Part shown: positions 11,716 to 21,859 of the stretch, piece by piece
Numbering within the stretch: position 1 is the stretch's first letter
Layout of the letters: each line of letters opens with the position of its first letter
Assembly (NCBI RefSeq): GCF_905115235.1
Contig: NC_051851.1
Location: 152,534,692-152,598,691, forward strand
Length of the DNA: 64,000 nucleotides
Direction of reading: 5' to 3'
Origin: Hermetia illucens
Lineage: Eukaryota; Arthropoda; Insecta; Diptera; Stratiomyidae
Notes under the pieces: generated by a model
Database searches by the model: none
What the model saw: the letters and a program-made list of their open reading frames with translations, nothing else
Told to the model about the DNA's origin: nothing
Made by a program: the position numbers and the translations under genes

Positions 11716-11889
11716 ATGCTATTAAAGACGCTGCAACAAAAGCTGCTCTGGTTCTACACAAATCCAGAAGCTATAGTTAAATCTGAAACCTTTGTAAAAT
11801 CTGAAAACTTGGTAAAATCAAAAGAGTTGGTAGATCTTAAAAACTTGACAAAGTCTGAAATCTTTATATTCGAAAGCCATGAAAGGTAG
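11716..11889 (+). repeat. 18-bp imperfect tandem repeat in a 57-codon open frame
   Basis: Four to five imperfect 18-bp units (AAATCTGAAACCTTTGT type) lie in frame inside an ATG-to-stop frame of 57 codons. They encode a hexapeptide repeat of the form KSE-x-[FL]-V (KSETFV, KSENLV, KSKELV, DLKNLT, KSEIFI). The first 23 residues contain no signal peptide. No match to known repeats in the window was seen. It may be a chance product of a short minisatellite. No splice or expression evidence is visible. Confidence 0.4.
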
Positions 11890-12168
11890 ATGGTATGGTG
11901 CTGGTTGTCCGACATGTACTCAAGCCATAATCACTGATTAAAGAAGAATCAACATTGTCGCCGCGAGTATGGTTGTCGAGCCTTCTCAAGTTTATCTGTA
12001 GGAGCCATTTTCGTAAGGACCCATGCTTGCATCCACCTTAATTTATTATGGTTAATTAGGAAAAGAGCCCCTAAAATCACTAACTAATTAAGTCATCCTT
12101 ATTCCAACCCCCATCGATCAAGTCATACCCTCTTAAGATAATAGATACAAGATAAATTTAAACAGCAC

Positions 12169-12174
12169 TTTATT
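12169..12174 (-). promoter_or_regulatory. Poly(A) signal AATAAA of host gene 2
   Basis: Minus-strand AATAAA 83 bp downstream of the stop codon at 12257, in the same relative place as in host genes 1 and 3. Confidence 0.6.
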
Positions 12175-12256
12175 TTATAAAATTTACTAAAATAGATTTG
12201 AATGATACCTCCAGGTTTACTACAGAACCACGCCAACAAGACCCGAAATATTCTGT

Positions 12257-12637
12257 CTACTTTTTACTTGTTGACACCATCCGTTTCTTGTTTCTAGAAT
12301 TTTTAGGGCTAGAATTTAATGGGACATATGGACAGAGTTCAATCCGTGGTCCATAGGGTCCTGCTGGATAATATATGTTATTATATGGTAACATATACGG
12401 ATCGCAATCGAAGTCACTATCATGGCCGCCACCCTGCTTGTTCGAACCAGAGCCTTTACCATACTTCTCCGCACGGCGAGTACTACCCTTAGATCTGCCA
12501 CTCTTGCCCTTCTCACATATTGTTGGCTCGTCATCTTCAGGCCAGATGTCCGGGGTGATTTGGACATCTTCAGAGCTACTTGGATATTCAGGGAAGGTTA
12601 CAGTTTTTTGGTCTTCGCAACGATTTCTTGCTGTCAT
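12257..12637 (-). CDS. PYMLPY-family protein 2 (unrecognised host gene)
   Basis: 126 residues. The WPE...P..C box is at residues 32-41. The C-terminal block reads PYMLPYNNIYYPAGPYGPR across residues 80-98, followed by LCPYVPL at 101-107. The linker (42-78) is rich in glycine, lysine and serine, and the tail (NSRNKKRMVSTSKK) is basic. There is no signal peptide or membrane span. The region before the first box is acidic. In-frame stops lie directly upstream of the ATG. A good 3' splice site (TTTCCTTTCTAG) lies about 60 nt upstream, so a 5' untranslated exon is likely. It is the shortest and most compact of the three paralogues. The function is unknown. Soluble, possibly nuclear, is an inference from the basic tail only. 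Confidence 0.75.
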   Translation of the reverse strand: MTARNRCEDQKTVTFPEYPSSSEDVQITPDIWPEDDEPTICEKGKSGRSKGSTRRAEKYGKGSGSNKQGGGHDSDFDCDPYMLPYNNIYYPAGPYGPRIELCPYVPLNSSPKNSRNKKRMVSTSKK

Positions 12638-12639
12638 TT

Positions 12640-13119
12640 TTCAAATGGCAATTGATGATGGTTTCCAATGTCCCGAATGTTCAATGGTGAATCAGCCTAG
12701 AAAGGAAACGTAAGAGAATGGAATATTTTTTGTAAAAAGGAATATATGTCTATAGCCCGCAGTATAATTGAAATCCTTGTCAAAATGCCTACAATCCGTG
12801 CCATAGCTCCAAAACTCATCCGTGTCAGCGCCCCTATAGTCTTGTGATGTAATGTTATACGGTGATTCCAAAGAGAAAGAAGGTGAGCAGTCTGTAGCTT
12901 TCGCGGCTACTAATCAGAGATCTGTATATCTGAACCAGTCTAGATACTCCCGGTCCCGGGATGTATTATAACAAAGAATGAGTAACCAAAGAAGGAAGCA
13001 GAATTGGAATATTCTCAGCACTCAGGGAGGAAGGGCGATAGTTTAGGGAACTAACAAGGTTTCCAGGAATAAAACGCGGGGGGGGGGGGGGGGGGGGCTT
13101 ATAAGAATATACGCGTCAA
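12640..13119. other. Unassigned spacer with 20-G run (13078-13097)
   Basis: This 5' flank of host gene 2 contains the putative 3' splice site near 12702 (minus strand). No repeat family or coding pattern was recognised. It ends with an uninterrupted run of 20 G at 13078-13097. Confidence 0.5.
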
Positions 13120-13300
13120 AATACTCACAGACTTCCTCTAACCGGACCAAGAAGATTCTTATAAAAAATTGCGGTAAACTCGCAGATCACTGTAGGCTAA
13201 ATTATCACCTTGGGAAACTGACAAAATTGACCCTGAATGTGTACTTTGCAAGGGGAAAACGATCTCCACTGTCAACATGTTACAGGCATCAGATGCGCAG
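13120..13300 (+). mobile_element. LOA-clade LINE C-terminal fragment
   Basis: Plus-strand reading gives a string equivalent to HCRLNYHLGKL, the same as the motif after RNase H in the LOA copy near 19440. It is preceded by NRTKKILIKNCGKLA, which parallels LTKKNLRIIVGILTG. It is short, with no usable frame. Confidence 0.65.
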
Positions 13301-13370
13301 TATTTACTAAAGCCTGGAACGCAGGGGGAGGGGAGCGTAGGACCTACCTTCACAGGTCATCTATGAGTAG

Positions 13371-14520
13371 GAGCCGGAAGTGGCGCTAATCAACGAGTCT
13401 TATCGCAGCAGGGCCAAAGATGCAACTAGTAAGGCGGCAACATGGGCGTGTCAAAATCAAAACATCCAAGTAGTGATGTAGCTTTCAAGAAATTGGATTC
13501 GTCAGGGCAAAAATAATTAGTACCCACATATACAGTTGCTATGCTCCACAAAGCACGACGCTCACACAATACCGGAAGATGTTAGATATGTTAGTTTTCG
13601 ATGCAAGAAGTCATAGTCTGCGACTAGGCTGTGGATTGCTCGAGGCTTTCGCAGAGCTATACTTGCAGCTGTCGACCGCTGAAAATGTATCTACTTTTCG
13701 GGGGACAGGTTCGAACTCATTATTACGGTACAGACCACAATATTACGGTACAGACCACACTTCGTCGGGAAATGAGAAGTATATACCATAAAACCTTCGC
13801 GGAAGGCCTAAGTCGACTATACCCCCTAACAAACGAGAATGCTTTAAAGAAATTTGCGCGCAGGCAAACCTGAGCCCGTAGGAAAAAGAGTGGGATCCAA
13901 ATAGAGTCCTTAAACTCGCTGTTAAGACTAGACCCAACTACTTCATCAGCCTATTCGAGACCTGCATGGTAGAGGGAGTATTTCCCGCTCGGGGTAAGAA
14001 GCGAAAGATAGTTTTGCTGCGGAAACACAAAAGGTAATCCGTAATCTCATGATCATGCCGCCTGATTTGCCTTATAAACATGGTAGGGAAAATGCTAGAA
14101 AGGGTCTACTTCAATAGGTTTTCGATTATCAATGAATATTGGCCCATCGGAACAATAGTTTGGTTTTCCTCAAGCTAGTTCGTCGATCAACGTCATTGGT
14201 GTACTTTTGAAATTGGCACTAGACGCGGCATTCTCCAGTAAGTGTAGTTCCATGGTAACATTGGACGTACAAATGTGGTCAATTCAGCCAGCTAGGATTA
14301 AAAAGTTCAGTAACTAAAAAGAGTGTCTCTAATTACTTGACTAAGTTACTCGAACGGAGGACTGAATCAAGACACCGTCACGGTAGGAGTACCACAGGGC
14401 TCAGGGTTGAGCTCCACTTTGTCGACCGTGATGTACAATGATGATGGGTGGTCAAAGGGTAGTATAGGTTCCAGGGCGAAACGTGGATTGGTACCCACGA
14501 TGGAGCATAAAACCTAGGAA
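13371..14520 (+). mobile_element. R1-clade LINE remnant (R1-b like), endonuclease to RT
   Basis: Plus-strand pieces in order are VALINESYRSRA (endonuclease E motif), a YSCYAPQST-like stretch, LLEAFAEL and ENVSTFRGTGSN (endonuclease C-terminus, 13579-13790), MLERVY-type RT motifs near 14090, VTLDV near 14250 and GVPQGSGLSS near 14390. The order is that of an R1 ORF2 with large deletions. Stops are frequent. The best match in the window is the R1-b copy at 33700-35000. Confidence 0.65.
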
Positions 14521-14539
14521 ATGCCTGCTGAACCAACAA

Positions 14540-17180
14540 CAGCTCTACTACCAAACCCTATCTTTACCTCCACGTGGTGACCGCTGAGAGCTCTTTCGTA
14601 ACGAAAAGCTGCAGACGGAGAAGGATGAAGGCGAGTCTCCCGCGCCTAAAAACGGGACAAATTGTACCAACTGGTCCTCCAGGTTGGGGGTTGGGTAGGA
14701 CTGACAACCCTACACGGGAAACCGATGTTACGCAGCCACGAAAGGAGCCTCGGACAGGATGGACTTTACAACGACGAACCCGGCGAAGACAACGGATTAA
14801 CGATTTGCGCATTTTCTCATAGAACGTGCGCTCCCTGTACAGAGATAAAGCTGATGAGCAGCTAGCCGATACCCTGTCCCAATATAGGGCTGATATAACA
14901 GCGTTACAAGAGATACGATGGACAGGGACCGGTTTCCTGGAGAAGAGCCGCTACACCATATATTAGAGCACTCATCCAGTAAACCATGTGCTCGGAGTAG
15001 GTTTCTTAGTCAGCCAAAAAATGAAACCTGCTGTTATCGGCTTTGAAAACATAAGCGAACGGCTATGTACTCTGCGCTTGCGAGGCAAGTTTAGAAATAT
15101 AAGCCTCACTAACGTTCGCGCCCCTACAGAGGAGACTGCAGAGTCGGAGAAGGATACCTTCTTCGAGGCAGTAGAACGAACATACTTGGGGATTTTAATA
15201 GCCAGGTAGGGAGGGAGCCCGTATTCACGCGATACGTTGGCTCCCATAGCTTACACGAAAAAACAAATGATAACGGACTGCGGACTATTCAATTAGCAGG
15301 GTCACACGAAATGGTTGTTGAAAGTACCTGGTTTGCGCGGAAAGCGGTCCACAAACATACGTGGGCCTCTCCAGACGGGACCCCTTTCAACCAAATTGCC
15401 CACGTTTTGATCGAACGCCGCCACCTCTCAGCCTCGATGAATCTCAGAACATATAGGGGGGCCAATATAGACTCGGATCACTATCTTGTTGGCATGGTGC
15501 TCTGAGCTCGAATAACAATACCACCTAGAATCCCCTCTGACAATCAGGTGAGAGTGAACACTGAAGCCATCCACAACACAGTCCTCCGCGACACCTATAA
15601 GAGGGAAATGGATGCCGCAATAACTGCAGTGAGCCGAGGACCTGGAGATGAAGCATCAACAAATAATCTTCACAACCACCTGAAGAACGTTATCATGGAT
15701 ACGGCCACAAACATACGAATTGGTTAAATATCGAGGCGATTAGTTACAGCAAGTGGTTCATCAGTTGGTGCTCAAGGTATGGGACAGCGAATCAATGCTT
15801 GACGAATGGCAACGAGGCATTATCTGTCTCATACATAAAAAGGGAGATATCACACAGTGCAGCAATTATAGAGGTATCACGTTGCTGAGTACCATCTATA
15901 AGATATTCTCCTCTATCTTGCTAGCCCGGATAGCCCCATATGCCCAGAACATCATTGGCCCATACGAAAGAGGCTTCACTCCAGGCAAATCAGCAACAGA
16001 TCTTATTTTCTCTCTGCGGCGAGCGAACTGTCGGAATATGGACAACAGTTGCACCATCTGTTCATCGACTTTAAAGCCGCCTATGATAGCATAGCCAGGG
16101 TAAATCTGTACAATGCCATGAGAGAATTCGGTATCCCGACGAAATTAATAAGACTGACTAGGCTGACCCTGACCAATGTGCGAGGCCAGATAAAAGCAGC
16201 AGGATCACTCCCAAGAACATTCGACATCAACAACGGTCTACGAGAAGGGGATGCCCTATCATGCGTCCTCTTTAACCTGGCCCTCGAGAAAGTGATCTGT
16301 GATGCTGAGGTAAATGCAACAGGTACGATCCTCTTCAAGTCCACCCAACTACTGGCCTATGCTAACGATATTGACACCATGGGAAGAACCACCCGAGACG
16401 TACAAACTGCTTTCATCCAGATCGAGCAGACGGCAATTGAGGCGAGATCTTGGGCTGCACACTAATGTGGGCCAAACAAAATATATGGTGGCAACGTCAG
16501 CACCGAAGACGAGTCAACCAACAACATCAAACCGCACTGGTCAAACACGAAGAAGAATAAGGATAGGAGAATACAACTTTGAGACCGTTGACAATTTTTC
16601 CTATCTAGGGTCGAAAATCACAACCGAAAACAGCTACGATGATGAAATCCGCGCACGGTTGTTGTCAGCCAACAGAGCCTATTTCAGCTTACAACGACTG
16701 TTCCGCTCGAAACGTCTCACCCTAGGGTCAAAGCTCTTACTGTGCAAGACAATGATCTTGCCAGTCCTCATGTATTCCTCGGAAACTTGGGTTCTTAGCA
16801 AGAAAAATTGTGAACTCTTGGCCGCGTTCGAGAGAAGAATCCGCCGAAGAATTTTTGGCACCCTACATGAGGATGGACGATTCCATAGCCTACACAATGA
16901 CGAAATCGTCAGGTTGTGGATAAAATCCGGCTCAATAGGTTACGGTGGGCGGATCACTTAATCCGTATGTATGAGGATGATGCCACCCGGAAAGTCTATA
17001 AGGGCAATATCTATGGTAGAAAAAGGAAATAAGGCAAACCCTGCCTGAGATGGAACGATGGCTTTTAGGGATATCCAATTGGTGGACCTCGGCGCAAAAC
17101 CGGGATGTCTGGAGTTTCTTATTAAGGCAGGCCTAGACCGGATATCGGTTGTTGCGCCATTGATGATGATGATGATGATG
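14540..17180 (+). mobile_element. RTE-like LINE, family A copy 3 with endonuclease, near full length
   Basis: This is the longest family A copy. It begins with a leader that recurs at 49540. The APE-type endonuclease follows (14800-15505), with NVRSLY, ITALQEIRWTGTG, ISERLCTLRLRGKF, NVRAPTEET and the closing RGANIDSDHYLVG. RT occupies 15700-16465 with LFIDFKAAYDS, GLREGDALSC and LLAYANDIDTMGR, so the first catalytic Asp is Asn here and Q-to-E changes the GLRQGD box. The C-terminus (16314-16961 and beyond) carries YSSETWVLSKKNCELL and a degraded RLRWAGH motif. It ends in a (GAT)n tail at 17161-17180. The frame shift between RT and C-terminus is shared with copies 1 and 2. The copy is inactive, with several stops. 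Confidence 0.85.
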
Positions 17181-17189
17181 TACAATGAG

Positions 17190-17620
17190 GTCCTTGTCGT
17201 TCCAGTGCCGTAAGAGGCCACAATAATCGTTTTCGCGGGTGATCTGGATGGGATTGTCATCGTGAAATAAAATGAAGATGTTGAAATGTACGGTAATGTA
17301 ACATCACCGCCGTAAAAGTTTGGCTGGAGAAAGTTCAGCTTGTCATTACTGAAGAAAAGATGGAGGTGGTCTTGATTACCAAAGGAAATTCTATTAGTAT
17401 TCTTGTTGGCACCCACATCATCACTCTGAAGCGAAATGTCAAATATCTGCAGGCGACGATTGAAGCGAAGATGTATTCAAGGGACACCCGAACTATCCCT
17501 GTGATAAATTAAAAGCGTGTCTTTAGCACAGATGATGGCTTACATACGAAGGGTCAGATATAGTCCCAGATTATTTGAGGTCGGAGATTTTTGCTCTACA
17601 CTATTACTTGATGTGTAATA
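17190..17620 (+). mobile_element. R1-clade LINE fragment (R1-b like)
   Basis: The plus strand reads VWLEKVQLVITEEKMEVVLI, then ISILVGTHIITLKRNVKYL, then AQMMAYIRRVRYSPRL, in nearly one frame. These parallel the segment after the catalytic box of R1 RTs (compare SWLEKALLTLADEKREAV near 35130). It is a short, degraded fragment directly abutting the family A tail. Confidence 0.7.
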
Positions 17621-17629
17621 TGAAGAAGC

Positions 17630-18050
17630 GCAACAATTCCCATCATATCAGCTCCCATCATTATAGTCCTCACCACTGCAGTCCTACCCATTACTAAAGT
17701 CTCCATCCCAGAGGTCATATCATTAAGTTCCTCATCTCTGGATCACCATTGCGGCCATCACTTTCGCAATTCCGATCCCCACATCTGCTATCCCTATTAG
17801 GGCAATACTCATCACTACAGTACTAATTACTTGATCCTCCGTTAATAGAGTCCTCAACAACACATTTCATCATCAAAATCCTAATTACTACTATCCTCTT
17901 CACTGCGATTGTTGTCGTCGTAATCCTTTCCTCATCATCACAATTCCATCAATGCAATTCGCATCACAATAATCTTCGTCACCACATTTCTCGCCATTAT
18001 AATCCTATCCTCATCACTACGATCCAGTTCTCATCACAAAAATCACAAAA
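17630..18050. repeat. G-poor imperfect repeat tract
   Basis: About 400 bp strongly depleted in G on the plus strand and rich in recurring pieces such as CCTCATCACTAC, ATCACTACAGT, CATCATCACAATTCC and ATCACAATAATC. Period is irregular, in the range 20-35 bp. It looks like a decayed minisatellite. No coding sense. Confidence 0.55.
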
Positions 18051-18694
18051 AAGTTATGGTGATCATCCAAACGAACGAGGAATAAACTGGTCTTCGGTCC
18101 TCCAATATTCTAATCACTTACCCTTCAAGTTCTCTGATTGTTTCGGTCCTTCTTTTTCTCTCCTTGTCCACCCCTACAACCACTATTCCTCAGTTAAAGC
18201 AATTATTTTAGTTTTATCTTAAATTTAGAGAAAATCTAAAGGTTTTTATCGAATTTTGATTATTTTCCAAGAAATCTAATTTAGTCCTGGACGAAATTAA
18301 AAAGCTTATGCGAGCTACATATTGAGCTGGGACGTTGAAGTAATTTTCAAAGCCTTACTACCATCAATTTTTTTAAACTGACGTACAATTTGATGCAGAG
18401 CTAAAACAAGAGCACAAATTCGTGAAGCAACTTAGGATTTCCAAAAAAAAAATCCGCATGGATACTGCCTTAAAACTGCCAACGAAACCGAGAATACGTG
18501 ATATTGGAGGGACGTCCATAAGGTGTGGAACGTCTAAATACTTGACGACAACCACAAAGCCGATTATTGCAGCGTTCTCCGGAACCAGAATAGCGAAATA
18601 CCGGCTAACCAGATCCCAGTCCATCGTGGACCAACAAAAGTGGACAACAAGATTCAACAACATACTGTCTCCGCAAACTTACTAATAATTACAG
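18050..18694. other. Unassigned spacer
   Basis: There are two overlapping short open frames on opposite strands near 18373-18685 with no recognised motif. No repeat match was found. Confidence 0.4.
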
Positions 18695-18800
18695 ATCCAA
18701 ATGGGTCGCCCTAAGGGCACTTGCCACAGTAAAGTGGAGAAGGAGTGCGAGTGTCTCGGAAAATCCTGGGGAGAGCTGAAGTGCATATCAGTAGACCGGG
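18695..18800 (+). mobile_element. RTE-type LINE 3'-end fragment (family D)
   Basis: Reads GRPKGTCHSKVEKECECLG then KSWGELKCI. This is the GRPRETWRRTVEKE..LGKSW..V pattern at the C-terminus of SR2-like RTE elements. It is the same group as the remnant at 51915-52445, whose own end (ASRKDLEEAEVH) stops in the equivalent place. It is short and diverged. Confidence 0.6.
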
Positions 18801-19056
18801 TAGACCGGGAGTCCAGTTGCCTCGGATCTTTTGTATTGTATTTTTTGCTCAAAGCTTGCCATCATACCACAGAACCGTACGTTAGAATGGGACACACAGA
18901 CATACCACATCCAGATACTTTTTCTGGTCAAGTGGCTATCTCCCGGGTCCGAATGGATTATCCTGGATCTAGGCGTGCTTATTATCCAGTGCGTAAGATA
19001 CCCTTCCAATCCACTACTAATCAAGACTTCCTTAATGGCGCTGGTACTAACGTTAT

Positions 19057-19120
19057 TGAGTCATCATCATCCATCTCAGGCAGGGTCTGCTTTATCTTTT
19101 ACCATAGCTATTGCCCTTAT
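19057..19120 (-). mobile_element. Family A LINE, 3'-terminal scrap
   Basis: Reverse complement matches the family A segment reading AAGGGCAATATCTATGGT followed by CAGACCCTGCCTGAGATGG, with an ATGATG tail. It sits directly against the 3' tail of the LOA element. Confidence 0.6.
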
Positions 19121-21554
19121 TATTATTATTTTGTTAAGGGAAAGTCGCAGCGCGTCCTTGAAGAACTATTGTGCCCCTTTTACTGGTTACAGTGTACCTG
19201 TTGATCATAGTATCTCAAGCAGGCCTGTAACCGCTAGGAACTTTAGTATGTTCCCCACTTCCAGATGTTTCAGCTTTGCATCTGGTATTAAGTGTTCTCC
19301 CAGATGTATCGACCTACTTTGCACAAGTGCCGGACACTGTCCCAGGACGTGTATAGAGGTTTCGTCCTCCTCCTCCTCACAAAACCTGCAGGCAGTGTCC
19401 GTAGATATCCCTAGCTTCCCTAGGTGGTAGTTCAGCCGACAATGACCAGTGAGAATTCCTACTATGATTCGGAGGTTCTTTTTGGTGAGGTTTAAGCAAT
19501 CCTTTGTACGCATGGGTTCGTACCCCCCAATAAGCACTCTGGACTGTTCCATCCCTGGTAGGCCCGCCCAATATAGTTCCCTCAACCGATTCTCTTCATT
19601 TCTTAGATTCATAGCCATGAAACCGTTTCCGATTCCACAGAAGGGTTCTGGCCCGTGTAAAGGCATCCCTGCTCCCTTCTTGGCTAGTTCATCCGCTGCC
19701 TCATTGCCTTCCAACCCAGCATGGCCTGGAACCAAAAGTATCTAGACCTTGTTGGACGAGCCGAGTGTATTCAGTCTCTCAAGGCATTCCCATACCAGTT
19801 TAGAGTTCACCTGGTTGGACCTAAGTGCCTTGATCGCTGCTTGGCTATCGGTGAGAATAGCTATGTTCTGCCCCCTGTAGTTCCTTTGCAGATTAAAGCA
19901 GGCACATTTGTCTATGGCCTAAATTTCCGCCTGGAATATGCTAGTGTACCTGCCCATTGGCTCAAAGTACATTTTCCTTGGACCAATGACACCGGCACCC
20001 GCTCCCTCTGCAGTGAGGGATCCGTCAGTGTACCAAGTAATCAGTTGCTGGTTTAAGCCGTATGTCGCAGCCACGCTCTCCCAGTTTGCCTTGTTACTCC
20101 CACGTGTTTCAAACTTCTTATCGAAATGAAGCCTCGCTGTCATGTTGTCCCTCGGTATCAGTAATTCGGGATACCGCCTAGAAAGGATATCAATCTTCCT
20201 TCGATTTAGGCAGCTCCCCGACCTCACTCATACTACCGGCCATCCTGAATATTGATCTCCTTGCCTGCATCTCTATGTGCAGATGGAGAGGGGTTAATCC
20301 CAGAAGGACCTCCAGGGATGCCGTTGGGCATGTCCTCATTGCCCCACTGATGCACACGCAAGCCTTTGGAGCTTGTGTAATTCCCTGGCTTGTGTGCTGA
20401 GTTGGGTTCTTTCTGCCCAGATTATCGCTCCATAGGTAATCATTGGCCTTACTATTGCAGTATATATCCAAAGTAGTATCTTTGGGCTGCAACCCCATTT
20501 TTTTCCTGCTATGGATCTGCAAGTCATCAGAGCCCTCGTGGCTTTCCGACAAGTGTTTCCGACATGTGTCTTCCAGAGTAATTTTTGGTCTAGCGTGATT
20601 CCCAAATATTTTACTTCTGTTTCTCGTTTCACCTCCATTTCATGTAACCTAATGTCTCTCAGGTGTTCAAGGTTACGCTTCCTAGTGGATGGTACTATGG
20701 TGGTTTTGGCTGGGTTGATCCGCAGTCCCACCTTCCTGCACCAGGAGCTAGTAACCCTTAGTCCAGTTTGGATTCTATCACATAGGGTATTTTCATATTT
20801 GCCCCTACAGATTAAAACAATGTCGTTCGCGTAGCCCTGGACTTGTATTCCAGTATTAGTTAACACGTCCAGGAGTTCATCCACTACCATACTCCACATC
20901 AGCGGCGATACTACTCCACCCTGTGGACAGCCTTGAGTGGTGTTCATGATAACAGAATTTGTACCTGTTTATATATCTATTTGTCTGCTTTCTAGCATTT
21001 TGCCCATCCAGAGTGGCAGGATGTTTCCCACTCCTTTGCGGCTCAGGGCATCCTGTATCTCTGTGTGCGATATGTTGTGGAATGCTCCTTCGATATCCAA
21101 AAACGCGCACAGTGCAATTTCTTTTGTTTCTATGGCGTCCCGTAGTACCTCTGTCAGTTGATACAGAGCAGTTTCAGTTGAGCGTCCTGCCCGGTAAGCG
21201 TGTTGACAGTGATGTAGGGGATTACGCTTTAGAACGTTAGTTCTAATATAGTTGTCTATGACCTTCTCCACCGTTTTGAGTACGAACGATGTTAGGCAGA
21301 TTGGTCTGAAAGATTTAGGGTGAAAAGGATCCTTTTTACCCGCTTTCGGAATAAAGACCACTTTTGCCCGTCTCCACGCCCTTGGTATGTAACCCAGTGC
21401 TATGCTCCCCCTTACCACCCTCAGAAGAGACTCTAAGATAATTTGTAGGCCTCTCTGGATAAGTGCTGGGAAAATGCCGTCTACTCCGGCTAATTTCATT
21501 GGTTTAAAAGTTCCCACTGCCCATCTTAGCCTAGCTTCTTTGTTAGTTTCCAGC
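19121..21554 (-). mobile_element. LOA-clade LINE, 3' half (RT, RNase H), split by Jockey
   Basis: Pieces in order on the minus strand are an RT N-part (20969-21517) with VVFIPKAGKKDPFHPKSFRP, AYRAGRSTETALYQL and CAFLDIEGAFHNISH, then an RT C-part (20336-20947) with GCPQGGVVSPLMWS. Next come RNase H (19919-20090) starting WYTDGSLTAEGAGAGVIGP and continuing at 19660-19735 with PGHAGLEGNEAADELAK, then a cysteine-rich C-terminus (CRFCEEEEDETSIHVLGQC). These are the hallmarks of the LOA clade (Lian, Trim, Bilbo). The catalytic box reads YANDIV, so one metal-binding Asp is lost. Four or more frame breaks exist. The 3' tail is an AT-rich (AAT)n run at 19115-19135. The 5' half continues at 26605. Confidence 0.85.
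21541..21554. repeat. 14-bp target-site duplication, left copy (Jockey)
   Basis: TGTTAGTTTCCAGC at 21541-21554 is repeated exactly at 26605-26618. The bases outside differ. It marks the insertion of the Jockey element into the LOA element. Confidence 0.95.
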
Positions 21555-21859
21555 GAAAAACAACAATTGCGAAAAACAACAATTTTTATTACACCTATAA
21601 AAATATAAAGCTAAATTAACCTAACTTAAGTACTACCTTAACAGCCTAGCTTAATCTAAGGTACAAACTATAGCTTAAACTAACTTATCGCTAAGGAATA
21701 ATTGAAAAAAATGTATAAAATGATATCTGGAGGAAAAGTCGAAAAAAACCTCCATTAGCTGAATTTTTTATAAAAGCGGGCGGGCGGGGAGGGAACTAGG
21801 ATGTGGGATGGGATGGGGGGCATGCGGGAGGGGTTTGGGAAAGGGAGCTAGGAGTGGCG

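Noticed and set aside
15753-16465. Family A RT as a domesticated host gene
   Set aside because: Shares its breaks with other copies and ends in a microsatellite tail. No sign of purifying selection beyond the element.
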